NCBI RefSeq assembly: GCF_947507565.1
Contig: NC_089189.1
Coordinates: forward strand, 992,001 to 1,056,000
DNA: 64,000 nucleotides
Origin: Oscarella lobularis
Lineage: Eukaryota; Porifera; Homoscleromorpha; Homosclerophorida; Oscarellidae
Direction of reading: 5' to 3'
Part shown: positions 42,801 through 52,989 of the stretch, piece after piece
Layout: each line of letters begins with the position of its first letter
How positions within the stretch are numbered: the first letter of the stretch is position 1
Translations under genes and position numbers: made by a program
Notes under the pieces: generated by a model
Database searches by the model: none
Seen by the model: the letters and a program-made list of their open reading frames with translations, nothing else
What the model was told of the DNA's origin: nothing

Positions 42801-45573
42801 CGATCATCAGCAACTTCGACCGTCGCCGCACGTCTATCGTCTCGCGCAGAAGTTCGATTTAGACGTATCCATGTTCGAACGCATGAGAAACAACGACATG
42901 CCGTGTCGTCGTCTGAACACGCAGCATCGCATGCGACCGGAGATACGACGACTCATGAATCACATCTACGACGACTTACACGATCACGAGTCGGTGAAGT
43001 CGTACGGCAACGTGCCGGGCGTCCGACGCAACATTTTCTTCGTCGATCATCGATCGAAGGAGTCGGAGAACGAAGATCTGCGTAGTCACTTGAATCGACA
43101 CGAGGCGGCGTTCGTCACGTCGTTTTGTCTCTACCTGATTCAACAGAACGTCGCCGGTTCGAGAATAACGATTCTGACGACGTACACCGGGCAACTGCTC
43201 GAGATAAAGGAGTTGATGCGTACGCGTCGCGGCGTTTTTTCGGGCGTTCGTGTGACGGCCGTAGACAACTATCAAGGCGAAGAGAACGACATCATCATCT
43301 TGTCGCTCGTTCGCAGCAACGACGCTAAGAAGATCGGTTTTCTGAATATTTCTAATCGGGTCTGCGTCGCCTTGTCGCGAGCTAAGATGGGCTTTTACTG
43401 CATTGGAAATATGACGATGTTGGCCAAGACGAACGACCTGTGGAGTCTCATTCGCGCCGATATGATTAAGGATGGCGGTATTGGTCGCGAGCTCGAACTG
43501 TGCTGTCAAAATCATCCCCGCACCGTTACCACCGTTTCCAAGGCTTCTGACTTTGATAAGGCGCCCGAGGGCGGCTGTACGAAACCGTGCGAATTTCGGC
43601 TCCATTGCGGTCACGTATGCTCGCTCTCCTGCCATCCGTACGATCCACAGCACAAGGAGTACAAGTGTAAGAAACCGTGCGCTCGCACGTGTCCGCGCGA
43701 GCACGCCTGCAGCAGACGATGCTATCAACAGTGCGGCAACTGCACGGTCAAGGTCCCACGAGTGTTATCGGAATGCGGACATGTGCAGCTGGTGCCGTGC
43801 CATCAAGAAAATGAGTCTTTTATCTGCCGCGAACCGTGCCCGAAACTACTCGCTTGCGGTCATTCGTGCGTAAATCGCTGCGGAGATTGGAACTGCACAC
43901 AGAGGTGTCTCGTCAGTGTAACAAAGCGTTTTGAATGCGGACACACGCTCGAAGTTCCATGCCATCTTCGGCACGAAAACGGATTGTGTTCGGAGCCGTG
44001 TGTCAGTCTGCTCGAGTGCGGGCATCCGTGCACGGGCACTTGCGGCGAGTGTCTCGGCGGTCGAAGGCACAAGTCGTGTCGAAGCCAATGCGGTCGAACT
44101 CTCGTCTGCTCGCACGAGTGCGCGTATCCGTGCACGAAGAATTGTCCGCCGTGCGAGGCTTCTTGCGAGAATCGATGCGAGCACAGTGCCTGTCGCAACA
44201 AGTGCGGTGAACTATGCAGTCCGTGCAAGGAGCGGTGCACGTGGGAATGCCGGCATCATCGGTGTACGAAGCTCTGCAGCGAAGAGTGCGATCGTCCGAG
44301 ATGCGATCGGGCTTGCTTGAAGAAACTCGACTGCGGTCATCGATGCATTGGTCTGTGCGGCGAACCGTGTCCGAGCAAGTGTCGCACGTGCGATCGCGAC
44401 GAAGTGACCGAAATCTTTTTCGGCGACGAAGACGAACCAAACGCTCGATTTGTCGAACTCGAAGACTGCCATCACATTTTTGAAGTGAAAGCGCTTGACA
44501 GGTGGATGGATCAGACGCAGACAGACGACGATGGTGGTCTTCACATCGGTTTGAAGCAGTGTCCTCGATGCAAAACGGCCGTTCGACGCAACTTGCGCTA
44601 CGGCAATGTCATCAAGCGTGCCTTGCAAGACATAGAGGCTGTGAAACGGACGATGATCCAGCAATCGGCTGAGATGGAGAGAACGAAGAAGCGGCTCAAG
44701 CGGGAGGTTCTCGACCTCATTACAACGTTGGCCGAATCTCCGCTCTTTTCAGACAGAATCAACGCCGGCGTTGTTCGCCACGCTCGACTTGCGGTCGCGT
44801 CTTTGGCGTCAAAAGAGTCGATTGTTTTCTTATTAGACGACGACGGACCGTGCGGTAAAATTATGCACCGCATACGTGACAGGCCGACACCAGAAGAACT
44901 GTGGACGGCTGAAAATCAAATTCTACTTCTTCCCAAGGTGGCTGAATTGGGCACTAAAATTGCTAAAGCAATCGGTAGTGGGGGTGACGACGTGTTTCGT
45001 CTGGAGTGTCGTAAATTGTCCAACGAGTTAAGGACTCTCATCGACGTTGTCATGGTAGCTCAACTTACCGCAGAAACGGTGAACGACATTCAAGTGCAGC
45101 TGCTGACAGTTGAAAACAAATTCCATTTTCATCTTATTCAGTACAGAATCCGAAGCAGGGCTTTGCTGCTTCCTGATACTGAGAAGGAGTATCTTCGAAA
45201 AGTTAAAATGATCTTTCGCCTGGATAAGCTTACGATGGATCAAATTGAAACAGTCAAAGAAGCTCTTAAAATTGTCGCTGAATTTTCTGGAGCACCTGGT
45301 ATATCAGACGTAGAAAGAATTCAAATTGTCAAAGCCATTGGACTTAGCCATGGTCATTGGTACAAGTGCCCTCAGGGACACATTTATGCTATTGGAGAAT
45401 GCGGTGGAGCGAATCAAGGTGGCATGTGTCCGGAGTGCAAAGCCCCAATTGGGGGTGTAAATCACGCTCTTGCCCAGGGTAATCAGCATGCTCCCGAAAT
45501 GGATGGTTCTTCATACGCTGCTTGGTCAGACGAAGCAAACATGGCTTTTGATCCACGCCAATTCATGAACTAA
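39886..45573 (+). CDS. ZNFX1: ZNFX1-type RNA helicase with NFX1 zinc fingers and RZ finger
   Basis: A 1,895-residue intronless protein, close to the length of vertebrate ZNFX1. Order: an RGG-rich N-terminus (about residues 1-65), a conserved N-domain, then a superfamily-1 helicase. Helicase motifs are Walker A GPPGTGKT (41593-41616), VVVEEAAE (motif II), GDHQQLRPS (motif III), VDNYQGEENDIIIL (motif V) and VALSRAKMGFY (motif VI). A long acidic insert (about 42120-42330) lies within the helicase core. NFX1-type CxxxCxxxCGHxC zinc fingers fill about 43560-44400. The C-terminus has HWYKCPQGHIYAIGECGGAN, the RZ-type zinc finger of ZNFX1/RNF213. In mammals ZNFX1 is an interferon-induced dsRNA sensor; in nematodes it acts in small-RNA inheritance. 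Which role applies here is unknown. Confidence 0.93.
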   Translation: MNRGVRGGRGHHHLGGEGRGGRGGPRGGRGRSGPRGGRGGWRGRGGGYRQENGDWTRRDPPWNERGRERGGGGYREHRRHDRRDDENVPPAPVRRFRFGWKYMNELVTKSPRQIATDLGSKRDDFSAFLSQGQRMSPEMLRLVLKATALGCKSDTAAQSVNDLLNSFLSSWFLSIQMSPYLMQRRRSGAAHEVDPEIESEVVRDLITILEQILQRFPSRAGELMIVDVLKRSVPSLSLPEDEETDIMIRIDELLEDQEDAVDRRAAAPAAAAAGGGGPSNDFNIMADPEDDFTDMTVVPTSEEITLNDRPFLRPNIRRGAFRDLKQYLDIQFRLLREDFVGPLREGIAALDDMDQRRLKPTDLRVYRRVRVVEPVCTTRGLTHRLAFDVSRMRRVRWNYTRRLIFGSLLCLSSDNFRTMKLAVVTNRRAEDLANGNVDVRFVNGLADLVDVQMSETEFIMAESPAYYEAYRHVLERLQTIKDDLPFQKYIVKCRPDDVVAAPRYLRAERNDGVAPSLDLRSALGCKHVAASFVRPLGASAWPPLDNVDLDESQYEALKVAMTREFALVQGPPGTGKTYIGLKIVEALVKNRDVWDPRKSSPMLIVCYTNHALDQFLEGILKFLPDDIVRVGGRSNSEKLKKFNLASKTRHLRSSRDVPQAIYHGRCQAFREVMELQKDVQSSWESLASGKKGVVGIRHFLPVEGCKLINFLSDGGSMYESRGYSRLDEWLGIVCSKETANDEKAKTPADNAKTDEPEKETDDDAEDEEEEGDAEVDEEAERLEAERRIEGTDYDQIIREENRPNDEAPAPAPEQEVAPEGETDDDSWTTVTMSKRQRYFKIRERRTLPPMAEEEVGALNEYDLWDLNEEGRWRLYNYWMNKLQTHYEQQCNVLYTKFEQACTRLKEQSEQEDLHILQSATVIGMTTTGAAKYRSLLQEIRPRIVVVEEAAEVYEAHIVTTLSPATEHLILIGDHQQLRPSPHVYRLAQKFDLDVSMFERMRNNDMPCRRLNTQHRMRPEIRRLMNHIYDDLHDHESVKSYGNVPGVRRNIFFVDHRSKESENEDLRSHLNRHEAAFVTSFCLYLIQQNVAGSRITILTTYTGQLLEIKELMRTRRGVFSGVRVTAVDNYQGEENDIIILSLVRSNDAKKIGFLNISNRVCVALSRAKMGFYCIGNMTMLAKTNDLWSLIRADMIKDGGIGRELELCCQNHPRTVTTVSKASDFDKAPEGGCTKPCEFRLHCGHVCSLSCHPYDPQHKEYKCKKPCARTCPREHACSRRCYQQCGNCTVKVPRVLSECGHVQLVPCHQENESFICREPCPKLLACGHSCVNRCGDWNCTQRCLVSVTKRFECGHTLEVPCHLRHENGLCSEPCVSLLECGHPCTGTCGECLGGRRHKSCRSQCGRTLVCSHECAYPCTKNCPPCEASCENRCEHSACRNKCGELCSPCKERCTWECRHHRCTKLCSEECDRPRCDRACLKKLDCGHRCIGLCGEPCPSKCRTCDRDEVTEIFFGDEDEPNARFVELEDCHHIFEVKALDRWMDQTQTDDDGGLHIGLKQCPRCKTAVRRNLRYGNVIKRALQDIEAVKRTMIQQSAEMERTKKRLKREVLDLITTLAESPLFSDRINAGVVRHARLAVASLASKESIVFLLDDDGPCGKIMHRIRDRPTPEELWTAENQILLLPKVAELGTKIAKAIGSGGDDVFRLECRKLSNELRTLIDVVMVAQLTAETVNDIQVQLLTVENKFHFHLIQYRIRSRALLLPDTEKEYLRKVKMIFRLDKLTMDQIETVKEALKIVAEFSGAPGISDVERIQIVKAIGLSHGHWYKCPQGHIYAIGECGGANQGGMCPECKAPIGGVNHALAQGNQHAPEMDGSSYAAWSDEANMAFDPRQFMN

Positions 45574-45833
45574 CAGTTTTTGTGGTTGCGATATTGCACG
45601 AAATCTTTGTTCTGCGCACGTATACCTACATACGTCTCTCCCTCCTCTACTTAGCTCTTTTTGGTAACTCTTTCTTTTTTGTTATAGTTTTTACACCTGC
45701 AGAACTATTTTAACACTTTTTACATTTCTAGAATTATGCAGTACATTGCACTAGAGCAGTCTCCGGATAAATGAAAAGAAACTGCTTTCTTGGCTGCTGA
45801 CGTTCGTACTAAATATTCCCGGATAAACTCGAA
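45574..45833. other. Spacer between ZNFX1-type and VLIG-like genes
   Basis: A 260-bp AT-rich tandem (same-strand) spacer with T-rich runs. It must hold the ZNFX1 3' UTR and the VLIG-like 5' end. No gene is seen. Confidence 0.5.
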
Positions 45834-48800
45834 ATGGCTAGAGAAGCTGCCTCGAAAGATTGCGACGTTCACTTGGCTCCTGGCATTCGCACGAAAGCCT
45901 TGGTTGATGTGGAGCGCCAGCTCTCTCTGCTCTACCGTGATGGACCCCTCGAAACCACCAAAACCTTGTTGTTGCCTTCCTTTGCCCGCATTCTTCGCCA
46001 GCAAAGCACTGCTGCTCTTTCACGTGCACTGTCGTTTTTTCGTAGAGGCGAAAGCCAGCCAAGAGTAGTAGCCGATGAGATTGTTGACCAACTACGTTCT
46101 CAACGACAGGGTAAATCAGCGAACAGTATTTACCGCTAATCATTGATCTTAATCGAATCTCTTGCAATATTTTTTCCTTTTTCGCTTGGAAGTCGTCGCA
46201 GAATCGTCTTCCTTTATCTAAACTAAAACTGAAACTGAAACTACTACCACAAAAGCACCCATGTGCTGTTGTTGTTGTACACCTAAAATGCGTTTGTTAT
46301 TTGCAGTGCACATTGCCCTTCTAATAGTTTATTAAGGAGTTAGATGCTTTGGTGTCCAAATGCTCTTGGCGCCAATTCAGTTTTGATGAGCTTGCTTTTT
46401 GTTTAGATTTGAATGCGTTTACATGTGACAGTAAGCAGGACGATGAAGACGACGTCGAAAGACGATCATTTTACGCTCTGATGATAGGCGAAAATGTCAA
46501 TCCAGACACTCCTCATCCGTCTAATTCTATTCTGCTATCCACTTTGTTTCACGCTGAAGATGAAGAAGATCCAGGAAGTTCGTGCTCTCCAGAATCTGTG
46601 GAAATAATGCGCGATGCTCTGGCAAGAAATTTGAATATGAAAGAAGGACTTTGTCAAGTTCTTCATCCCTTTTTCATTGATGCCATCAATAGGCGAGAGG
46701 CTGTTGACGCATTTACGTCATTCCTCGTCAAGATGCACGACAGTCTTCAAGGACAAGACGTACCTCTACCCGATCTGATTTTGAGTTTTTCGTCTAAAGA
46801 TCTAATCGTCGCTTTCTTAGAGTCGTCTTCTTTCGCAACTCAATGTCAGATTGCTAGCCAGCTTTTAGTGCTGGGCTACCCGCTGCCGTATTACTATACT
46901 TTGCTAAGAGAAAATGAAGTGCTTCGAAAAAACAGTCTCGAAGTTCTAAGGAACGCTCTTTTGACTCCGTCAGCGTCACTTGTCTTGTCATGTGGTACTA
47001 GAGATACTGCACAAGGCGGGAAGACCTTTCTTCTAAGCAGACTTATTCCTATGTTGGCAACATCCTCAATAGATACCAAGTTGCTGGATGGAGAGGAAAA
47101 TATAGCTGGACCAACTCACAGTCCTTCTATTGACCTTGTTCTTGAGACTAAAGAGCCGTTGGGCTTTTCATACGCCGATGTTCATGGCTTCGATAGAAGC
47201 CTCGATTTTTCTGTTGCTCTTGGAACATTAGCGTATTTTTCCAAAGCAATTCTCATTCACGTTTCAAAGCAAGACGTCACGTCAGACGATACCGAACTCT
47301 CTCTGAGCGAGGACCTTCATTTTCTTCTATTTCGTCAGCTCGCGCTTCATGACAAGACGAACAAGTCAGCTGCAATTGTTTTTCTTGTTCGTGACGTTTC
47401 AGACGGGAATCGTGTAAGCACTACAGAACGAGCTGCCTCAACCTTACAAAAGGCCTTGCCAACTAGCAACGTTACTGTTCGCACAGTCAAGAACTTTAGC
47501 AGATATCGAAAAGAGGCTCACAGATATCAAGACGTAAAGCAACTTACGGAGACACTAAAAGAGTCTCTGTCGCTTGTCGAAAACGACTTTACGTTGCCCT
47601 GCATCGAAAGCATACACGTCGTGCATACGGCGTTATCTGTAGGCTGGTCGATACCGCCTCTTTCGGCACACTCGGTGCTAGGGCAACGGCTGATTGCCAG
47701 TTTAGATTCGGTTTGGCAACGGGAAAGAAGACTGGCGCAAATAATTTTCCCGTTTTCGTCAATTGCGTCAGAAATGTCTGAACTAGAGGAAGAGGAAAAG
47801 AACGTAATGACGTGCCTAGCGCAGCAGAAGTTGGGCGATAAAACCGAACTCGATATGAAACAAATAGCTAAAAGAAAACAGCTGTTGGTCAAGAGAAGAG
47901 CATCTGCGAACTCTACAGGCATTATGGAGCTGTTCACTGAAGTGATAACGCTCAAAGACCCTAGTCGTCTTTTAGAATTTCAGAAATACCTCGAGCTGTG
48001 GAAAACCAAATTCCTCGTCGAACTACGCGCCAAACAACAGTCAGTGCTACTTGAAATGAAAGTAGCTGATGATGCGAAACAAGCGCTTTTAGAAGAAGAC
48101 TACCGACGCTTGTGTAAAGAAATCGATGAAGTGAACGTCACCTTAGACAGCTTTTGGGCAGAAATGACGGAAATGTACAGCGCCAAATCTCCCAACGCTT
48201 TTTGTGACTTATTGCGAATAGATTGTTCCACGGCGAAGGATCTGTACTTTCAGTGTCTGAAAACAAGGAACATAATTCCGTTGCTGTTCGGAAAACCGCT
48301 GAGAATGGCGGGGACTTTTGTTTCAGACATTCTCGAAATGATAGATGCAGAGCAAAAAGCAGACGAAAGGCTCTTTGTAGTTTCGGTCATAGGAATTCAA
48401 AGTTCCGGAAAATCGACCCTTTTAAATTACCTTTTTGGATGCGGATTTGCAACTCAATCTGGCCGGTGTACTCGAGGGCTGTACGCCTCGTTTGTTCGAA
48501 CTGCTGTAGGCGTAAACATTCTTGTACTTGATTCGGAAGGACTCTTATCAATTGAAGGAGGAGGACGAGAATTCGACGGCAAAATGACGGTAATGGCATT
48601 GGCATGTTCTGATTTAGTTCTTATTAACCACAAAGGCGAAATTTCCACCGTTTTGAAAGATCTACTCGAAATTTGCCTATACGCAATGGAGAGCCTTAAA
48701 CTTTCTCAAAGCCAACCCAAAATTGCCTTTATCTTGCGTGATCAGAGAGACATAAAGTGTTTTCAAGCTCAGAAAACCTGCCTTCTAAAAATGGAAGCCG

Positions 48801-51346
48801 CCCTTAAGGACGCCATGCTTTCGTGCGAGAAGGACGTGAAAGACTTGATCAAAATAAGCCAAGACTGTCTTTTCATGCTAAGGTCTGCATTCACGGTTGT
48901 GCAGACGAAGACGAAATGCGTAGAAGTTCCCTCTGGCGACTTTTCCAAGCAAATCTTTTTCCTTCGCCAATCAATACTCGACATGCTTAAGCGACAGCCT
49001 TTGACGTCTAGGGCTGGGAGCAGTAAGCCGTTGAAAGACTGGTACGATCGAGCTCAGTACGTCTGGAAAACGCTAACCAAGTTCGGTTATTCTCTTTTGC
49101 ATTACAAAACCATCAACGAAATTCGTCTTCGAAGTGAATTAGATGGAATTGTTAACGAAGTACTTGAAAGTCTCGACAACGAGACGCATGGACTATTGCG
49201 AGCTGCATCTGATCTGGTTCTTCTCGCTAAAGAGGAAATAACTAAGGCCAGGGACGAGGAAGCGTTGCAGGACGTAAGTCAGCGTTTTCGGGTAAATCTC
49301 AGCAGCATGCAGGAGGCGATAATTCGATGCCTTCAGCAGACGTTCGAAGAGAAGACCAACCACAAGCAGTATACTAATATTAGGTCACAGTGCCTGAACT
49401 TGTTTCGCTGTCCTGTGGAGCAGAAATGCAGCTCTTTTATGTACACGTTTAGGCTCTTTATGAATGCGAGAAAGAACGAAATAGGTATGGAAGGCATTGC
49501 CAGACAGTTTGCCGAAACAATTGAAATTCTATTGCAAAACCGTCGTGACCGAATGGCATTAAAAGAGGAAGACCTCGAAGACATGTTTTCCAATCTTTGG
49601 AAACGATGTGAAGACGACTTTAGTTTAAGGCTTCTGAAAACGAAGGAAAGCAGAGAAGAAATTTCAGATAAAGTGTTTCGAATATTTGACAATGCTATCG
49701 AAACGACTCGTCATCAAGTACGAAATGAGAAGTTAGTATCGATTCCTATAGCCGTCCATCATCCGCGGAGCATCAAGTCAAAATTTTGTCTTTTGAACGC
49801 CAACACGGAAGAGTGGAAAGCGAATTACGTTGATATAATTTACACACCTCGTCTCGTAGGAGAACGGTTGAGTTCTGTGTCTGAAGGCGTTTGGCAAACG
49901 TTCGAGAAAGCAATACTGCCAAGTTTTCAGGGCAAATTTGCCACAATTCTGCATGAAGAATTTACGAGACTTCCAGAAACGTTATCTTTTGAAGGCTTTG
50001 ATCGCAAAATGGCGAAGCAAGCGGTCACCAAAGTGATGGCTGCTACAGATGAATTGGAAATGGATCTGCGAGAGCTTGGCTTGATTTTGAAAAGACCACA
50101 TTTTCTGGACGACGTCTTTATAACTCTTAAACTTTCGGCAGTCGACTCTCTCCTTGAAAAGCAAGAGCAGGTACTGCTCATGAAAAGAAGAGAGCTCGCT
50201 GCCGAAAAGGATCTGCAAAAGAGAAATTTTTTGGCCATTCTTTCTCAAGGTAAAGACGACGCTGAGAGAGCAAACGCCTTTGCCTTATCCTACGCTAAAA
50301 GCCTAAGATCATTTGTAGAGTCGCAGCTAACAGAACTAAGGGTTAAGGCAAAAGAGTCTATACACAAAATCTTCGGTTACGATCAAACGATGGCTGCTGT
50401 GCGAGCTTACGAGATAAGTTTTGGGGAATCCAATTACAGAAACGTGATAAAGTATTGTCTTAACGTGAATAAGTTCTTACGAAAAGAGTATGTTAGACAA
50501 TCAAAGGCAGAAGAGAGATCTCTTCTTCGCAGCAGCGGGGAACAAATATTAGAGGATGTAAGTGAAGTTTTTAGCAGTTTACAACTTTCAGCTCATTCTT
50601 GGGAAAAGGAAATTGTTTTCCGCGGTAGTTCGCCGGTGTGTATTCAAAATTTTAAACTGTGGCTAAACAATTGTACGGAGGCCTCCTCTTACTTTCTTTC
50701 CGTCGTTAAACATTTTCCAATTACTGCCAACTTTCATATTAAGAACATCGGAATATTTGTTCAGTCGTTTCGGGTAAAGATCAAGGAATTGTTGCGTATT
50801 TTGCTAAACGAACTCAAAGACATATTGTTTCCCGAATCTCTTCGTTCAGTGCGAGAAGGCGTTTGGGAGGATTGCCTTCGGGGTTGTTTTGCTCGCTGCC
50901 CGAAATGCGGAGCCAAGTGTGAAGGACCAAGTGGCCATGACGGCAAACATAAAGTCGCTCCAAAACGACATTTGTTTCCCTCGTTTAATCGTTGGGCGTA
51001 CAAATATGCTTCTGGAGATCGTGTAGCGCTCGGGATGTGCCTGGATCCCAATTGTCTTAGACTGGCTGTTAGCAAAGGAGACCAAGTGTATAAAAATTTT
51101 CATGAATACCTAAAAGCTGAAAGTCCGCTGTGGCTTCCTTTTGACTGCAACTTGGATTACGCCTATCCTTCACAAGAATTGAAGAGAGCTTGGGTCAACT
51201 GTAGAAAAGCTCTTTTGTCTCTACGGTCAACGCCAGTCTCTGATAACACGCCCAAAGATTGGATAGAGGCGTACTTAGAACCAGAAAGAGAAATTTCGGT
51301 TGAAGACATCGAGACTCTCAAAAACGAGCTGGACGAAGACGACTAA
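45834..51346 (+). CDS. Very large inducible GTPase (VLIG/GVIN)-like protein
   Basis: Exon 1 (45834-46110, ATG) joins exon 2 (46344-51346) in phase 1, giving about 1,759 residues. Exon 2 has no usable upstream ATG of its own; its first internal ATG is near MIGENVNP. The G domain has the P-loop GIQSSGKSTLLNYLFG (about 48390-48437), then SGRCTRGLY (G2), LVLDSEGL (G3) and INHKGE, as in VLIG/GVIN proteins. A long helical region follows. The C-terminus has RCPKCGAKC..GHDGKH and LDYAYPSQELKRAWV, resembling the Cys/His-containing VLIG tail. Vertebrate VLIGs are interferon-induced GTPases encoded by one giant exon, and this ORF shares that. The G4-like segment reads ILRDQRD. Whether exon 1 truly belongs to this gene is open. 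Confidence 0.78.
46231..46242 (+). promoter_or_regulatory. ISRE/IRF-like element in the VLIG-like gene intron
   Basis: GAAACTGAAACT matches the interferon-stimulated response element core GAAANNGAAACT exactly. It is preceded by a third related unit (ACTAAAACT), making a hexamer-like series. It lies about 100 bp upstream of the large exon. A motif this specific is expected well under once in 64 kb by base counting alone, but binding is not shown. Confidence 0.4.
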
Positions 51347-51802
51347 GAAGTTTTCTAGATGCGATGATATACGTTGTATGTACATATGAATTACCGGTAT
51401 AGCACTGCTTTCTATTTTTATGTTTTTATTTTTCAAACAGGCGCTCACGATTTCAAGTCGATCATTTCCGGCTTTGATCTATCCCGTATAAGCAAAGGTA
51501 AACATCGTCTTCCACACTAAACGCGACATTTCAGGAGACGGGAGAGTCTGGAAACCTAGAGCTGTTGTCTTAGAGCACCTCACCTGACGCGGGCAATCAG
51601 CTCAATCACTCGGTGCCGCGCCTAGCGCATCATGCAGTCGAAGAGAAACTATTCAGAACCCACTACTCGGTCAAGGCAGAAAAATAGATCAGGTAGGCAC
51701 ATTAGCTGACCGTTTTTACTGTCGCGTAGCCTCTGTACCCTAAAGGGGCCTCAGAGTTTGTAGCTACTAGTTTTGGTGCCCGTGCTTCGCACGGAAAAAT
51801 GC
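51347..51802. other. Region after the VLIG-like stop with two candidate small exons
   Basis: Downstream of the stop, TTTTTCAAACAG at 51440 precedes an open stretch 51441-51497 (AHDFKSIISGFDLSRISK) that ends at a GTAAAC donor. A 37-bp gap follows, then TTTCAG and 51535-51587 (DGRVWKPRAVVLEHLT, stop TGA). Both joins are phase 1, matching exon 1 of the VLIG-like gene. This could be an alternative 3' end of a small gene that starts at 45834, or chance. The remaining sequence shows no other gene. Confidence 0.3.
51780..51794. repeat. Small hairpin just before the satellite
   Basis: CCGTGC-TTC-GCACGG is a perfect 6-bp inverted repeat with a 3-nt loop, 8 bases before the satellite begins. It may be the terminus of a mobile element or a simple structural boundary; there is not enough sequence to decide. 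Confidence 0.4.
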
Positions 51803-52989
51803 AGTTTATTATTTAGGCCCTTAGAATCAAAGTTTAGTCCTAAATTTATAATTTAGGTCTTTAGAATCAAAGTTTAGGCCCTGAATTTATTATTTAGGTC
51901 CTTAGAATCAAAGTTTAGGCCATCAAATTATTATTTAGGCCCTAAGAATCAAGGTTTAGGCCCTGAATTTATATAAATTTAGGTCCTTAGAATCAAAGTT
52001 TAGGCCCTCAATTTATTATTTAGGTCCTTAGAATCAAAGTTTAGGCCCTCAATTTATTATTTAGGCCCTAACAAAGTTTAGGCCCTGAATTTATTATTTA
52101 GGCCCTTAGAATCAAAGTTTAGGCCCTCAATTTATTATTTAGGTCCTTAGAATCAAAGTTTAGGTCCTCAATTTATTATTTAGGCTCATAGAATCAAAGT
52201 TTAGGCCCTGAATTTATTATTTAGGCCCTTAGAATCAAAGTTTAGGCCCTGCATTTATTATTTAGGCTCTTAGAATCAAAGTTTAGGCCCTCAATTTATT
52301 ATTTAGGCTCTTAGAATCAACGTTTAGGCCCTCAATTTATTATTTAGGTACTTAGAATGAAAGTTTAGGTCCTCAATTTATTATTTAGGCTCATAGAATC
52401 AAAGTTTAGGCCCTGAATTTATTATTTAGGCCCTTAGAATCAAAGTTTAGGCCCTGAATTTATTATTTAGGTCCTTAGAATCAAAGTTTAGGTTCTCAAT
52501 TTATTATTTAGGCTCTCAGAATCAAAGTTTAGGCCCTCAATTTATTATTTAGGCTCTCAGAATCAAAGTTTAGGCCCTGAATTTATTATTTAGGCTTTTA
52601 GAATCAAAGTTTAGGCCCTCAAATTATTATTTAGGCCCTAAGAATCAAAGTTTAGGCCCTGAATTTATATAAATTTAGGTCCTTAGAATCAAAGTTTAGG
52701 CCCTCAATTTATTATTTAGGCCCTAACAAATTTTAGGCCCTGAATTTATTATTTAGGCCCTTAGAATCAAAGTTTAGGCCCTCAATTTATTATTTAGGCC
52801 TTTAGAACCAAAGTTTAGGCCCTCAATTTATTATTTAGGCTCTCAGAATCAAAGTTTCGGCTCTCAATTTATTATTTAGGCCTTTAGAATCAAAATTTAG
52901 GCCCTCAATTTATTATTTAGGCTTTAGAATCAAAGTTTAGGCCCTGAATTTATTATTTAGGTCCTTAGAATCAAGGTTTAGGCCCTCAA

